This document shows, one piece after another, positions 1-8,487 of a stretch of 64,000 nucleotides of DNA (position 1 is the first letter of the stretch; each line of letters begins with the position of its first letter). A program made the position numbers and the translations under genes. The stretch comes from Chryseobacterium sp. IHB B 17019 (GTDB lineage: Bacteria; Bacteroidota; Bacteroidia; Flavobacteriales; Weeksellaceae): NCBI RefSeq assembly GCF_001456155.1, contig NZ_CP013293.1, positions 2,170,001-2,234,000 of the forward strand, read 5' to 3'. Under the pieces are notes generated by a model, which searched no databases, was not told where the DNA came from, and saw nothing but the letters and a program-made list of their open reading frames with translations.

Positions 1-1
1 A

Positions 2-259
2 TGCACGCTTAGCTCATATTTTTATGACTTCCCTCTTCCTTCTTCTTTCAGCAGGGTACACAGTACCTCCGATCATCTTACTGGCACAGGTGCCGGGTCA
101 AGACACACCGGGACCATTACGTATACTTCAGCTTCACTTCCGGCGGGAAAACAAATCCTGATCAATTTAGGAAGAGGAGTATCCGGCAACTGCAGCGGAC
201 CGGGAATGACACTTTTCGGTAACGGAACTCAATTTATCATAACAAGAATAGGTGACTGA
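2..259 (+). CDS. C-terminal part of a secreted C1q-like protein (5' end outside window)
   Basis: An open frame runs from the window edge to TGA at 257-259, giving 85 residues. Its last residues (GNGTQFIITRIGD) match the ends of the next two genes (APGAVFSITQLGN and PAGALFTITQLGG). The preceding stretch (TYTSASLPAGKQILINLGRG, a Cys, then the end) also fits their final beta-strands. I read it as the C-terminal half of a third tandem copy of the same secreted C1q/TNF-like jelly-roll family. The start, and therefore the signal peptide, lies outside the window. Function unknown; probably surface-exposed or secreted. Confident as a coding tail, less so about fold. Confidence 0.75.
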   Translation, partial: CTLSSYFYDFPLPSSFSRVHSTSDHLTGTGAGSRHTGTITYTSASLPAGKQILINLGRGVSGNCSGPGMTLFGNGTQFIITRIGD

Positions 260-382
260 TTCTAATAACACGAATGCTATACAATAACGACATGTTTTCA
301 AATCCATTGTTCCCCACAGTAAGGATGAAAACATTGTATTAAAATGATAAGATTTATAATCATTGTCAGCTGTTTATTTAAT

Positions 383-409
383 GAGTATCCTTTTTAAGGG
401 TACTCTTTT
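383..409 (+). terminator. Rho-independent terminator after the first C1q-like gene
   Basis: An 8-bp stem GAGTATCC / GGGTACTC (one G-T pair) encloses a short loop and is followed by TTTT. It lies about 125 bases after the stop at 259 and before the next gene, so it probably ends the transcript of the truncated copy. The rest of the 260-568 gap is AT-rich with no other recognisable feature. Confidence 0.6.
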
Positions 410-568
410 AAATCTTTTTTCAATTAATTCTTTAACACATTAAAATTCAATATTTAAAAAAATAAATCATTTCTATTTTTCGAAAACGAAAATGCTATTT
501 CTTTTTCAAAATAAAACTTCTAAATACTTATTAAAACAAATAACGTCACGCATAATACCTTAAAACCA

Positions 569-1273
569 ATGAAAAAAATCTCTTTAATTCTATCTCTTCT
601 CCTCGCCGGTATTTTTTCCGCTCAGGTGGGAATCGGAAACGCAAACCCAGTCGTAAATCTTGACGCAAGATCTGTCACAGGAAATTCTGCTATCGCTTTC
701 GGGAATACCAACCAAACGGCTGCCGCTGCCGGAAGCGGAGCCATGAAGTATGATAACGGGCAGTTGTATTACAGTAACGGAATAATCTGGGTGCCAATGC
801 TGGAAAAAGTAGCCGGTGTTTTTATACCAAGAGTTGTCGCTGCAGGTCTTAAAAATACAGACCAGGCCATCACATCAAATAATAACATCCCACAGATATG
901 GGCTTTTCAGACAATATCGGTGAATGATGGAAACTGGGACTCAGCCACCAATAGCTACACAGTTCCCAGCTCCGGTTTCTATCAAATTTCGTTAGGAGGA
1001 GACATAACGGTAAATGCTGTTTCAAATTCCTCAAGCTGGGCCGTTTTTGTCTACCCGAATTCCGGCTCTACCACAACGGACAATATTTACTTTGTTTATA
1101 CCGCACAAAATCTGCCTGCTATATCTCAAGGGGTAAGAGGAGGTTCTTTCACGATATATCTCAATACCGGTCAGGTAGTAAAACTAGGCTCTGCCCATTG
1201 TGTGGGATGCGGAACCAGGTTATATACTGTTGCTCCGGGTGCTGTTTTCTCAATTACTCAGCTGGGAAACTAA
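569..1273 (+). CDS. Secreted C1q-like domain protein
   Basis: This 234-residue protein begins with a clear Sec signal peptide (MKKISLILSLLLAGIFSAQ, cleavage expected near residue 18). A conserved segment around residues 20-75 (VGIGNANP, LDARS, GNSAIAFGNT, GAMKYDNGQLYYS) resembles the repeat-like head of many Chryseobacterium surface proteins. The C-terminal ~130 residues have the alternating hydrophobic and Gly/Tyr pattern (FYQISLGGDI, GSFTIYLNTGQVVKLGS) of a C1q/TNF-like jelly roll. Two close cysteines (CVGC) sit near the end. It is followed after 30 bases by a paralogue, so the two are probably co-transcribed. Function unknown; an adhesin or structural surface role is only a guess. Confidence 0.8.
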   Translation: MKKISLILSLLLAGIFSAQVGIGNANPVVNLDARSVTGNSAIAFGNTNQTAAAAGSGAMKYDNGQLYYSNGIIWVPMLEKVAGVFIPRVVAAGLKNTDQAITSNNNIPQIWAFQTISVNDGNWDSATNSYTVPSSGFYQISLGGDITVNAVSNSSSWAVFVYPNSGSTTTDNIYFVYTAQNLPAISQGVRGGSFTIYLNTGQVVKLGSAHCVGCGTRLYTVAPGAVFSITQLGN

Positions 1274-1303
1274 AAAATAGTTTTAACATTTAAATTTTAG
1301 ATC

Positions 1304-2011
1304 ATGAAAAACATATTTATTTTAGTTTTTTCAATTTTTATTTTCGGGAGCTTTTTGGGGCAGACGGGGCAGGTGGGAATAAATACAGCAACACCAACAG
1401 TGCATCTGGATGCAAGATCTGCCACAGGGAATTCAGCTATTGCTTTTGGAAATACCACTCAGACAGCATCAGCAGCCGGAGCCGGAGCCATGAAGTATAA
1501 TAACAGCATGTATTATAGTGATGGAGTAAACTGGCTTCAACTGGTGGGAAATTCCCTTAATGATTTTATCCCTAAGGTAGTGGCTTCAGGAAGAAAAACT
1601 ACGCCAGAGTCATTCACAACCGATACAAGTGACACTCACGCCTGGAATTTTGATAATGTCAATGTGCTTGACGGGAGTTGGGATGCTGCGACATCTGCTT
1701 ATATAGTACCTTATACAGGATATTATCAAATATCCATAGGAGCTGCTGTAGGAGCCAATATCGCGAGTAATAATGTAAACTGGTGTATTTTTGTGTACAC
1801 CGGAACTACTGAAAAAAGGAATCTCGTATTCAGCTTAAGTAATATTACAGTGGCTACAACTTTTAGAGGCAACACCATTACACTGCATCTGGAAGCCGGC
1901 CAGACTGTAAAACTGGGTTCAGTACATTGTCTTGTATCCTGTACTTCGGGCCCGGTTACTTATACGGTTCCTGCCGGAGCTTTATTTACAATTACCCAAT
2001 TGGGAGGTTAA
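1304..2011 (+). CDS. Secreted C1q-like domain protein, tandem paralogue
   Basis: A 235-residue paralogue of the preceding gene. It has a signal peptide (about residues 1-19), the same head motifs (VGINTATP, LDARSATGNSAIAFGNT, GAMKYNNSMYYSDG) and the same C-terminal beta-rich module ending in TITQLGG. Conservation is highest in the first 75 residues. The C-terminal half has diverged, as expected if it carries the variable, possibly ligand-binding, face. Cysteines near residues 214 and 218 match the CxxC-like pair of the neighbour. It ends before a strong terminator at 2131. Function not known. Confidence 0.8.
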   Translation: MKNIFILVFSIFIFGSFLGQTGQVGINTATPTVHLDARSATGNSAIAFGNTTQTASAAGAGAMKYNNSMYYSDGVNWLQLVGNSLNDFIPKVVASGRKTTPESFTTDTSDTHAWNFDNVNVLDGSWDAATSAYIVPYTGYYQISIGAAVGANIASNNVNWCIFVYTGTTEKRNLVFSLSNITVATTFRGNTITLHLEAGQTVKLGSVHCLVSCTSGPVTYTVPAGALFTITQLGG

Positions 2012-2130
2012 TAAAAGCCTATAATGAAATTTTTCCCAGGTTCATTGCTTTAAAAATACAAATGTCAATATAATATTATTCAGGACTTTTCCTTGTTAAT
2101 GGTTCCTTAATTTTAGTTAGGTTATTGCAG

Positions 2131-2157
2131 GCCTGTTCATTTTAAGCAGGCTTTTTT
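2131..2157 (+). terminator. Terminator of the C1q-like gene pair
   Basis: Stem GCCTG / CAGGC with an 11-base loop, followed by six T residues, about 120 bases after the second gene's stop. Confidence 0.75.
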
Positions 2158-2218
2158 GAGGATTTGTTTAAGTTTTTCACATACTTCATTAATAATAAAT
2201 AAATTATGAAATAAAAAC

Positions 2219-2248
2219 AAAAAAACCTCCGAGAATCATCGAAGGTTT
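2219..2248 (-). terminator. Terminator downstream of the efflux MFS gene
   Basis: Read on the minus strand, a stem CCTTCGA / TCGGAGG (one G-T pair) is followed by a run of T. It begins about 20 bases beyond the stop of the emrB-like gene and closes the efflux operon. It faces the terminator of the converging C1q-like genes. Confidence 0.7.
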
Positions 2249-2267
2249 ATATTAATTTAAATAAAAT

Positions 2268-3845
2268 CTAGTGCATTGCCTCACTCAAATCTATTTTTTG
2301 TTTGCTTTTTCTTTCCTTAATAAACAGGATAAACGGAATACATACCAGGAATACAACCCCTAAATAAAGGAAAACATCCATATAAGAAAGTACCGTTGCC
2401 TGTTTTGTTACTGTAAGATCTAGCATTTTGTAGGCTGCATTCATTGCGGCATCTGGAGTCATTCCTTTTGCCATAAAACTGCCTTTCAGAGCCTGTAATC
2501 TTTGCTGGACAGCAAAATCATTTTCATCGAGATGGGAGATTAAATTCAACCTGTATTTCTGTCCGGCATTAGCAATAAACGTAGTAATCGCCGCAATCCC
2601 GAAAGAACCTCCAAGCTGCCTCATCATCCCCGTGAAAGCTGCGCCCTGACCGATTTCCTGACCTTTTAATGTACTTAATGACAATGAAGTAATCGGGATA
2701 AACAACAGTCCTAAACCTGCTCCTCTTACAATCAGCATCCAGAAAAAGGCGTCTTTGCTGGTGTCCGGAGTTAAAATTTTATAGCCCCAGAAACTGTAAA
2801 CGAAGAAGATAAATAATCCCAGGGAAACCAAAATCTGCTGTTTCGCACCTTTTGATAATAATCTACCGATAATAGGCATCATGAAGGCAGTTGTCAACGC
2901 TGCCGGAATCATCAAAGCTCCCGACTGAAGCGCCGTCCAGCCCAAAATACTCTGTGTATACAACGGAACGATAAAGGTAGAACCATACAAACCAAACCCT
3001 AGGACAAAGGACATGACGGTTCCGATCCTTAAGTTTCCGTTCTTTAAAACCCGAAGCTCAACAATTGGATATTTGAAGGTGAGTTCTCGCCAAAGGAATA
3101 GGATGAATCCTAAAACTGCTGTGGTGGTGAAGGTTACGATCATTCCGCTTTCAAACCAGTCTTCTTCGTGACCTCTTTCCAGAATAAACTGTAAAGAACC
3201 AACGGTAAGCGCCAGTAAAGCAATCCCGATCCAATCCACATCCGAAACTTTACGTTTTTCTGAATATTTCGGGCTCTTCACGAATTGAAGCGTCATTAAA
3301 GTTGCTGCAATACCAATAGGAATGTTAATATAGAAAATATACGGCCAGCTGAAATTATCAACAATATATCCTCCAAGAGGCGGACCTAATGTAGGACCGA
3401 TAATTACCCCTAGACCATAGATTGCCTGAGCCATACTTCTTTTTTCAACAGGGTAAGATTCCGTGATGATCGTCTGTGAAGTTACCAGTAAGGCTCCCCC
3501 ACCGATTCCCTGCATCAGACGGAAAAATACCAATTCCCAGATGTTGGTCGCGTTTCCACATAAAAATGAAAATACGGTAAATATAATGATGGAAGCCGCA
3601 AAGTAATTCCTCCGTCCAAATTGTTGTGAAAGCCAGCTCGTCATCGGAACAACAATAACATTCCCGATTGCGTACGCCGTAATCACCCAACCTACTTCGG
3701 AAAGCGTGGCTCCCAGGTTACCTTTCATCTCGTTCAGGGCAACATTTACAATCGTGGAATCCACAATTTCAAGCAGCGCACAAAGGATCGCCGTAATCGT
3801 GATGATTACCCTTCGGGCTCCATATTCTACTAATGAATCTTGCAT
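2268..3845 (-). CDS. DHA2-family MFS drug efflux transporter (EmrB-like)
   Basis: A 525-residue inner-membrane protein with about 14 predicted membrane segments, the usual size for the 14-TM DHA2/EmrB drug:H+ antiporters. Family motifs are visible: LLEIVDSTIVNVALNEM in TM1 (DHA2 motif D1 type), SWLSQQFGRRNYF (motif A, cytoplasmic loop 2-3), RLMQGIGGGALLVTSQTII (motif B), and GLGVIIGPTLGPPLGGYIV (motif C of antiporters). With the emrA-like and tolC-like genes upstream it would form a tripartite pump that moves hydrophobic toxicants through both membranes. It is separated from the emrA-like gene by 455 bases of repeat-rich DNA, unusual in such an operon. Substrates cannot be read from sequence. 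Confidence 0.92.
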   Translation of the reverse strand: MQDSLVEYGARRVIITITAILCALLEIVDSTIVNVALNEMKGNLGATLSEVGWVITAYAIGNVIVVPMTSWLSQQFGRRNYFAASIIIFTVFSFLCGNATNIWELVFFRLMQGIGGGALLVTSQTIITESYPVEKRSMAQAIYGLGVIIGPTLGPPLGGYIVDNFSWPYIFYINIPIGIAATLMTLQFVKSPKYSEKRKVSDVDWIGIALLALTVGSLQFILERGHEEDWFESGMIVTFTTTAVLGFILFLWRELTFKYPIVELRVLKNGNLRIGTVMSFVLGFGLYGSTFIVPLYTQSILGWTALQSGALMIPAALTTAFMMPIIGRLLSKGAKQQILVSLGLFIFFVYSFWGYKILTPDTSKDAFFWMLIVRGAGLGLLFIPITSLSLSTLKGQEIGQGAAFTGMMRQLGGSFGIAAITTFIANAGQKYRLNLISHLDENDFAVQQRLQALKGSFMAKGMTPDAAMNAAYKMLDLTVTKQATVLSYMDVFLYLGVVFLVCIPFILFIKERKSKQKIDLSEAMH

Positions 3846-4300
3846 GTTTGTTTTTAGTGTATTAGAATTAAGAAATCGAGATTCAGAAATTAGGAAATCA
3901 AAATATATTTTTTACGAACTAACTTATTCTTGATTGGTCTGTATTTAGGCTAAGATTAAGGTTAAAAAACTTATTCACCCGTCGATTTATTATCCACATT
4001 TTAATGCTAAATAATGAAATCAATTGTCAATACAGATTATTTTCCGAATCTCTAAAATCTTAATTTAAAAAAGTGAACTGTCAATGGTCAACTTCATAAT
4101 CAATTTTACTACTTCAATTCCACAACATTCTTGATGTTCATCTGCAAACCGGCTCAACTTCATGGTCAAATTATCTTCATTTCCACATCGTTTTTGACCC
4201 CATCTACAAAACCGGCATCTATTTCATAATCAATTTTACTACTCCTTTTTACATTTCACAATTGACTTGCTTCAGCAAAAATTGACAATTCACTTATATT
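3846..4300. repeat. Repeat-rich AT-rich spacer inside the efflux operon
   Basis: No gene is visible in this 455-base gap. The segment TTCATAATCAATTTTACTAC occurs twice, near 4094 and 4223, about 130 bases apart, each flanked by variants of GTCAA / TTGAC words. Near 4262-4295 is a variant (TTGCTTCAGCAAAA followed by TTGACAATTCACTT) of a repeat also seen near 9700, 23100, 23260 and, in part, 29700. It looks like decayed interspersed repeat DNA that has expanded the spacer. Confidence 0.55.
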
Positions 4301-5404
4301 TTATTTCAATGAAACCTCTGCTTTTACGTTCATCCCGGTTCTTAATTTTTTTGCAATATTCTTATCAAGATTTACAAAATCAATTTTTACCGGCAGTCTC
4401 TGAACTACTTTTACGAAGTTTCCGCTCGCGTTATCTGGAGGAAGAATAGAGAATGTGGCACCTGTAGCTGGAGAGAATGAACTTACGACTCCTTCAAAGT
4501 CTTTATCAGGGAAAGCATCAATTTCGATTTTCACTTTCTGCCCTTCCACCATTTTATCAACCTGAGTTTCCTTGAAGTTGGCCACTACCCATTTTTGATC
4601 GTTTTTAACCAAAGAAAACAACTGAGAACCAGCCTGAAGATACTGTCCCGCCTGGATTGGAACTTTCCCAACATATCCGTCTTCCGGAGCAGTAATTACC
4701 GTGTATGATAAGTTTAATTTTGCATTTTCTACATCAACTTCTCTTTGTTTAGCTACGGAACCTGCAACGCTAATTTGCTGCGAGCTTGCCGCCGTCTGAG
4801 AAGATGCGATGTTGGTTTGTTGGGCAATCTGGTTTCTTTGATCTACTAATACCTGTAATTGTCTGTCAGCCGTTTGTTTTGCAGCCAAAGCCTGCTCATA
4901 TTGCTGTTCTGTAATGGAGTGGTCTTTCACAAGATTGGCATATCTTTTTAAGTCCTGAGAAGTTTTCCAAACGTTTACTTTTGCTGCTTCTATCTGTGCA
5001 TTTGCCGTGGTTACCGCAGCTTGGGACGAACCGATATTCTTTGAAGTCGCTGTGGTTGTAGCCTGTGCGTTTGAAATATTGCTTTTTGCTGTTGTCAGAG
5101 CGGCTTCAGCCTGTTGAAGAGCCATTTTCTGGTCTCTGTTGTCCAAAATAACCAATGTGTCTCCTTTTTTTACGAACTCGTTATCTTTTACTTTTACTTC
5201 GGTCACGTATCCTGAAATTTTAGAAATCACCGGAGCCAGGTTTGAAGCAATCTGCGCATCGTCGGTTTCCTCGTGTACCTGCCCGTAAGAATAGGTTTTG
5301 TACCCGTAAATTCCTCCACCGATTAATACAACCGCTAAAATGATAGGGAAAACTAAACTTTTTTTCTTTTTAGGTTCAGTCGCTTTTGTATTATTATTTT
5401 CCAT
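4301..5404 (-). CDS. HlyD/EmrA-family periplasmic adaptor of an efflux pump
   Basis: A 367-residue membrane-fusion protein. A single N-terminal membrane anchor (about residues 18-36, VFPIILAVVLIGGGIYGYKT) is followed by a split lipoyl/barrel-sandwich domain (VKDNEFVKKGDTLVILD near residues 75-92 and APEDGYVGKVPIQAGQYLQ near 240). A long Ala/Gln-rich alpha-hairpin lies between (residues ~95-230), and a beta-barrel domain (WVVANFKETQVDKM) follows. This layout is that of EmrA/HlyD adaptors, which join an MFS inner-membrane pump to a TolC-like channel. The tolC-like gene ends 19 bases upstream and the emrB-like gene lies downstream. Confidence 0.92.
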   Translation of the reverse strand: MENNNTKATEPKKKKSLVFPIILAVVLIGGGIYGYKTYSYGQVHEETDDAQIASNLAPVISKISGYVTEVKVKDNEFVKKGDTLVILDNRDQKMALQQAEAALTTAKSNISNAQATTTATSKNIGSSQAAVTTANAQIEAAKVNVWKTSQDLKRYANLVKDHSITEQQYEQALAAKQTADRQLQVLVDQRNQIAQQTNIASSQTAASSQQISVAGSVAKQREVDVENAKLNLSYTVITAPEDGYVGKVPIQAGQYLQAGSQLFSLVKNDQKWVVANFKETQVDKMVEGQKVKIEIDAFPDKDFEGVVSSFSPATGATFSILPPDNASGNFVKVVQRLPVKIDFVNLDKNIAKKLRTGMNVKAEVSLK

Positions 5405-5423
5405 TGTTGGTATCGTTCTTATT

Positions 5424-6737
5424 TTATTTAATTGTTAAAGTTCCAGTAGTTTGTAATAATTTTCTGTACGCCAGTGCTGCGTCTGCTTTTGCATTGATTA
5501 CGCCAACGTTTGCTGCGATTTGGGCTGCGTCTGCATCCAGTAATTCTGTCATGGTTGCAAGGCCGTTGTCGTATTTATTTTTTGTAATTCTGTAGTTTTC
5601 ATTAGCCTGTTCAGCAGATTTTTCGAAAACGGCGATTCTTTTTTTGGAGTAATCTGTGTTTTGATATTCTCTGTTGACGTCTAATTTAATATTGTCATTT
5701 AACAGTTCGTTGGTTGCTGACAACTGCATTTCTCTCGCTTTTGACTGCTTCAATGATGAATTTTGCTTCCAAAGATTTGATAGATTATATGAAATCCCAA
5801 CTCCTACGTTTACAGCATTATATATTGTTAAAAACTTCGGAATATCCGCCGCAACATATCCTCCCGTAAATGCTATTGAAGGATAATTTTCTGCTTTTGC
5901 CGATTTTGTTCCTAATTCTGCCGCTTTTCTCTGCATATCCAACGCCTGTAAATCTTTACGATTTTCTTTTGCTGCATTTACATAGAAATCAACAGGTTTT
6001 ACATCATCTGCTTCTTCAATATAATTTTGGTCAACTTCAATTTCTGTAGTTTCCGGAAGGCCTAACAGCAAATCCATATTGATATTGGCAATATTATAGT
6101 TGTTTTTGGCTTCCAGTAATTGTAATTCGATGTTTGAAGTCTGAAGGTTTGCTTTCAACCTGTCGTTTCTTGCAATGACTCCGTTATTTTCAAGTTTAAG
6201 AAAAGTTTCGTCTCTTTTTTGAGAAGCAGAAAGGTTTTCTTCTAAAACTTTAATGGATTGATTTGCTTTAAATAAATTATTATAAGCCTGAGCCACATTG
6301 TAAGCGATCGCAATTTTATCGTTTTCTGTGCTTAATTTTGATGCTTCCACCAGATATTTTGCCGACTGGATTCCGTATTTAATCCTTCCACCACTGTAAA
6401 TGGGAACACTAAGATTGGCCGATCCGTAAAGCACCTGATGTACTTCCGGGCCTCCCTCGGCAGAAACGCCAGGAAGTTTAAGATCAATAGTAGGTTTTAT
6501 CGGAAGATACATATAGCTTCCTGAAACTTTCAATTCCGGAAGCTGTCTGTTTTTGGCTTCCAGAAGGTCTGCAGTAGCTTCTTCGATTTTTGCGGCATCA
6601 ATCTTCAGATTCTTGCTGTTTTGGATACCCAACTGTACAGCTTCATCGAGAGTGAGTGTTTTTTTCTCCTGAGCATTTGCATTTGCAACCCCTACAAACA
6701 GGGCCAATGCAATAACTGAGTTATTTATTCTCTTCAT
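5424..6737 (-). CDS. TolC-family outer-membrane efflux channel
   Basis: A 437-residue protein with a signal peptide (cleavage after ANANAQ, near residue 23) and two repeats of the outer-membrane efflux protein family. Features include LTLDEAVQLGIQNSKNLK near the mature N-terminus, a long coiled-coil with N-L-L-G type signature (MDLLLGLPE near residue 222), and the second repeat after residue 260 with LLDADAAQIAANVGVINAKAD near the end. The family makes trimeric channels for tripartite pumps. Its first 17 bases overlap the end of the tetR gene, and the adaptor follows, so all are one operon. Confidence 0.92.
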   Translation of the reverse strand: MKRINNSVIALALFVGVANANAQEKKTLTLDEAVQLGIQNSKNLKIDAAKIEEATADLLEAKNRQLPELKVSGSYMYLPIKPTIDLKLPGVSAEGGPEVHQVLYGSANLSVPIYSGGRIKYGIQSAKYLVEASKLSTENDKIAIAYNVAQAYNNLFKANQSIKVLEENLSASQKRDETFLKLENNGVIARNDRLKANLQTSNIELQLLEAKNNYNIANINMDLLLGLPETTEIEVDQNYIEEADDVKPVDFYVNAAKENRKDLQALDMQRKAAELGTKSAKAENYPSIAFTGGYVAADIPKFLTIYNAVNVGVGISYNLSNLWKQNSSLKQSKAREMQLSATNELLNDNIKLDVNREYQNTDYSKKRIAVFEKSAEQANENYRITKNKYDNGLATMTELLDADAAQIAANVGVINAKADAALAYRKLLQTTGTLTIK

Positions 6738-7347
6738 AACCTAAAAGGTCTTTTAGTAAATATTTAATATGAGTGTTAAGTTCTGTGTAATATTTATCAT
6801 CAAAAATTTCTTCATCTTCCGTATTATTCAGGAATTCTTTATACATTTCTTTAGCATTTGATGCATAAAATAAAGTTCCGCTTACGGTGGAGTGAAGTAA
6901 ATAAATCGGAGGATTTTTTGTGAAAATTCCTTTTTTTAGACCGCTTTCCAATATTTTTGAATACATGGCAATGAATCCCATTTTCGTCTGTTTCAGGAAT
7001 TCTACAATGTGAGGATTTTGCGTGTGGAGCTGCTCTCGCTGCATGATTCTGTAAAAACATTTATGATGCCTTACCTTTCCTGAAAACTGATCAACGATCT
7101 TTTCTATTTTTTCCCATTCATTAATATCGGTTCTTTCCAGAATATCTTTAGAAAAGAATTGCCCTTCATTCATCCTGTATTCTACCAATTTTTCATAAAG
7201 CTTTTCTTTTGAACCGAAATAATATGAGATCATAGAAATATTCACGTTTGCTGCTTTTGCAATCTCCCGTGTGGAAGTCCCTTCGAAACCCTTTTCAGCA
7301 AAAAGTATTTCTGCAGCAAATAATATATTTTCTTCTTTTGAAATCAT
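6721..7347 (-). CDS. TetR/AcrR-family transcriptional repressor of the efflux operon
   Basis: A 208-residue regulator. The N-terminal TetR DNA-binding domain is plain: ILFAAEILFAEKGFEGTSTR (helices 1-2) then REIAKAANVNISMISYYFGS (helix-turn-helix ending in the classic YYxFGSKE, residues ~28-52). The C-terminal ligand-binding half is divergent, as usual. It is the first gene of a minus-strand operon with tolC-, emrA- and emrB-like genes, overlapping tolC by 17 bases. A palindrome over its own promoter (7394-7413) is a likely operator, so it probably represses itself and the pump until a ligand binds. Confidence 0.92.
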   Translation of the reverse strand: MISKEENILFAAEILFAEKGFEGTSTREIAKAANVNISMISYYFGSKEKLYEKLVEYRMNEGQFFSKDILERTDINEWEKIEKIVDQFSGKVRHHKCFYRIMQREQLHTQNPHIVEFLKQTKMGFIAMYSKILESGLKKGIFTKNPPIYLLHSTVSGTLFYASNAKEMYKEFLNNTEDEEIFDDKYYTELNTHIKYLLKDLLGYEENK

Positions 7348-7369
7348 TTATTCTCTCATTTTGAAGGTG

Positions 7370-7413
7370 CAAATGTACAACGGATTTTTTACAAATCAAA
7401 CGATTGATTGATT
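7370..7413 (-). promoter_or_regulatory. Promoter and putative operator of the tetR efflux operon
   Basis: On the minus strand the box TACATTTG (plus positions 7370-7377) fits the Bacteroidota -7 consensus TAnnTTTG, and TTG at plus 7397-7399 lies 19 bases upstream as the -33 element. An inverted repeat AATCAA-N8-TTGATT at 7394-7413 overlaps this -33 element. A palindrome placed here fits a TetR-family operator. The assignment is inference from position and symmetry. Confidence 0.6.
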
Positions 7414-7455
7414 TTTTAATTTAATTTTAATATTATATTTACCAAAAAAATAAAT

Positions 7456-8451
7456 ATGGGCCTCCTAAATTTCTTTTGGGGAAAGAAAAAAAATCAGTCG
7501 CAATCAAAAAATCAAACCAAATCAAACATAAATGAGGAGCAGATAGCTTCATTAATGGAAGCAGGAAAAAGGTTTGATCATGAAATAATTGAAGCCTTTC
7601 AAAGATATTACTCCGATCCTGATGTAAGTATTGAAATTGAGGTAAAAGATGATAAAGGAAATATCTATCCGGCTCATATGGTCTATGAAAAACTGTTTGC
7701 AGAATGGTTGGGAATTCAGTCTAAATGGGACAGAATGTCATTGCTTTACAGATTTTGGGATGATTCTCAAGTGCAAAAACCGGAAGATTGGCAAATTATC
7801 GAACGGTATGTAAAAGACAGATATCCTACTCTTTCTTTAAAATATTTTGAAGAACAGCGGAACAAAAAAGAAAATTTTAGCGCTAAAGAACTTGTGGCTA
7901 TTTCAAAAATGTATCGGTCTTTATTAAAGGATGATGAGGCCCGGAAATACATCGAAACAGCCTATCAGGATTTTCCTGATGAAGACATTGTAAAAGTGGA
8001 ATATGCAACGGTTTTACATTTGTCAAAAAATCATGATGAGAAGGAAAAATCTCATAAGATCTTTCACGAAGTTTTAGATAAAAAAATTAAAAAAGAAGAT
8101 ACGGAAAGTGTTTTTGAGTGCTTCTTGTTTTCTGAAGGCTATGTTGACTCTTCTGTTTTTGCTATGTCTTATTTAATAACAGCAGAAGCAGGTCTAGATC
8201 AATGGGAAATTCTCTCAGAAGAATATTATCATTGTCCTCTTTTCAGATATGAGCATGCTGTAAAGCTTTCACAATCGAATGAGGCGCTAAGAGCTTTAGC
8301 AAAACTTACTTCGCTGAGTCAGGAATTTCCGTGGTTTAAAACAGCCCTGGAAACTACTGTAAAAAATATTCAATCCATGAGAATTCAGCTTAATAAACAT
8401 GACTTTATGGAAAAAGAATTGCAGGAATTTCAGACTCAATTAAATAATTAA
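7456..8451 (+). CDS. Hypothetical protein, alpha-helical, possibly TPR-like
   Basis: A 331-residue protein I do not recognise. It starts MGLLNFFWGKKKNQ, followed by a Lys/Gln/Asn-rich linker to about residue 25, with no signal peptide. The rest is predicted helical, with repeating 30-40-residue segments such as LVAISKMYRSLLKDDEARKY and VKVEYATVLHLSKNHDEKEK that look like degenerate tetratricopeptide repeats (residues ~150-330). The N-terminal MGLxxFFxGKK start resembles small cytosolic proteins of Bacteroidota without known role. It is divergent from the tetR operon and ends at a bidirectional terminator. Confidence 0.7.
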   Translation: MGLLNFFWGKKKNQSQSKNQTKSNINEEQIASLMEAGKRFDHEIIEAFQRYYSDPDVSIEIEVKDDKGNIYPAHMVYEKLFAEWLGIQSKWDRMSLLYRFWDDSQVQKPEDWQIIERYVKDRYPTLSLKYFEEQRNKKENFSAKELVAISKMYRSLLKDDEARKYIETAYQDFPDEDIVKVEYATVLHLSKNHDEKEKSHKIFHEVLDKKIKKEDTESVFECFLFSEGYVDSSVFAMSYLITAEAGLDQWEILSEEYYHCPLFRYEHAVKLSQSNEALRALAKLTSLSQEFPWFKTALETTVKNIQSMRIQLNKHDFMEKELQEFQTQLNN

Positions 8452-8457
8452 AAATAA

Positions 8458-8487
8458 AACTCCGACATTTTTGCCGGAGTTTTTTTA
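8458..8487. terminator. Bidirectional terminator between converging genes
   Basis: Stem AACTCCG / CGGAGTT (7 bp) with T-runs on both strands, between the 331-residue hypothetical gene (plus) and holB (minus). The holB stop codon is almost on its edge. Confidence 0.8.
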
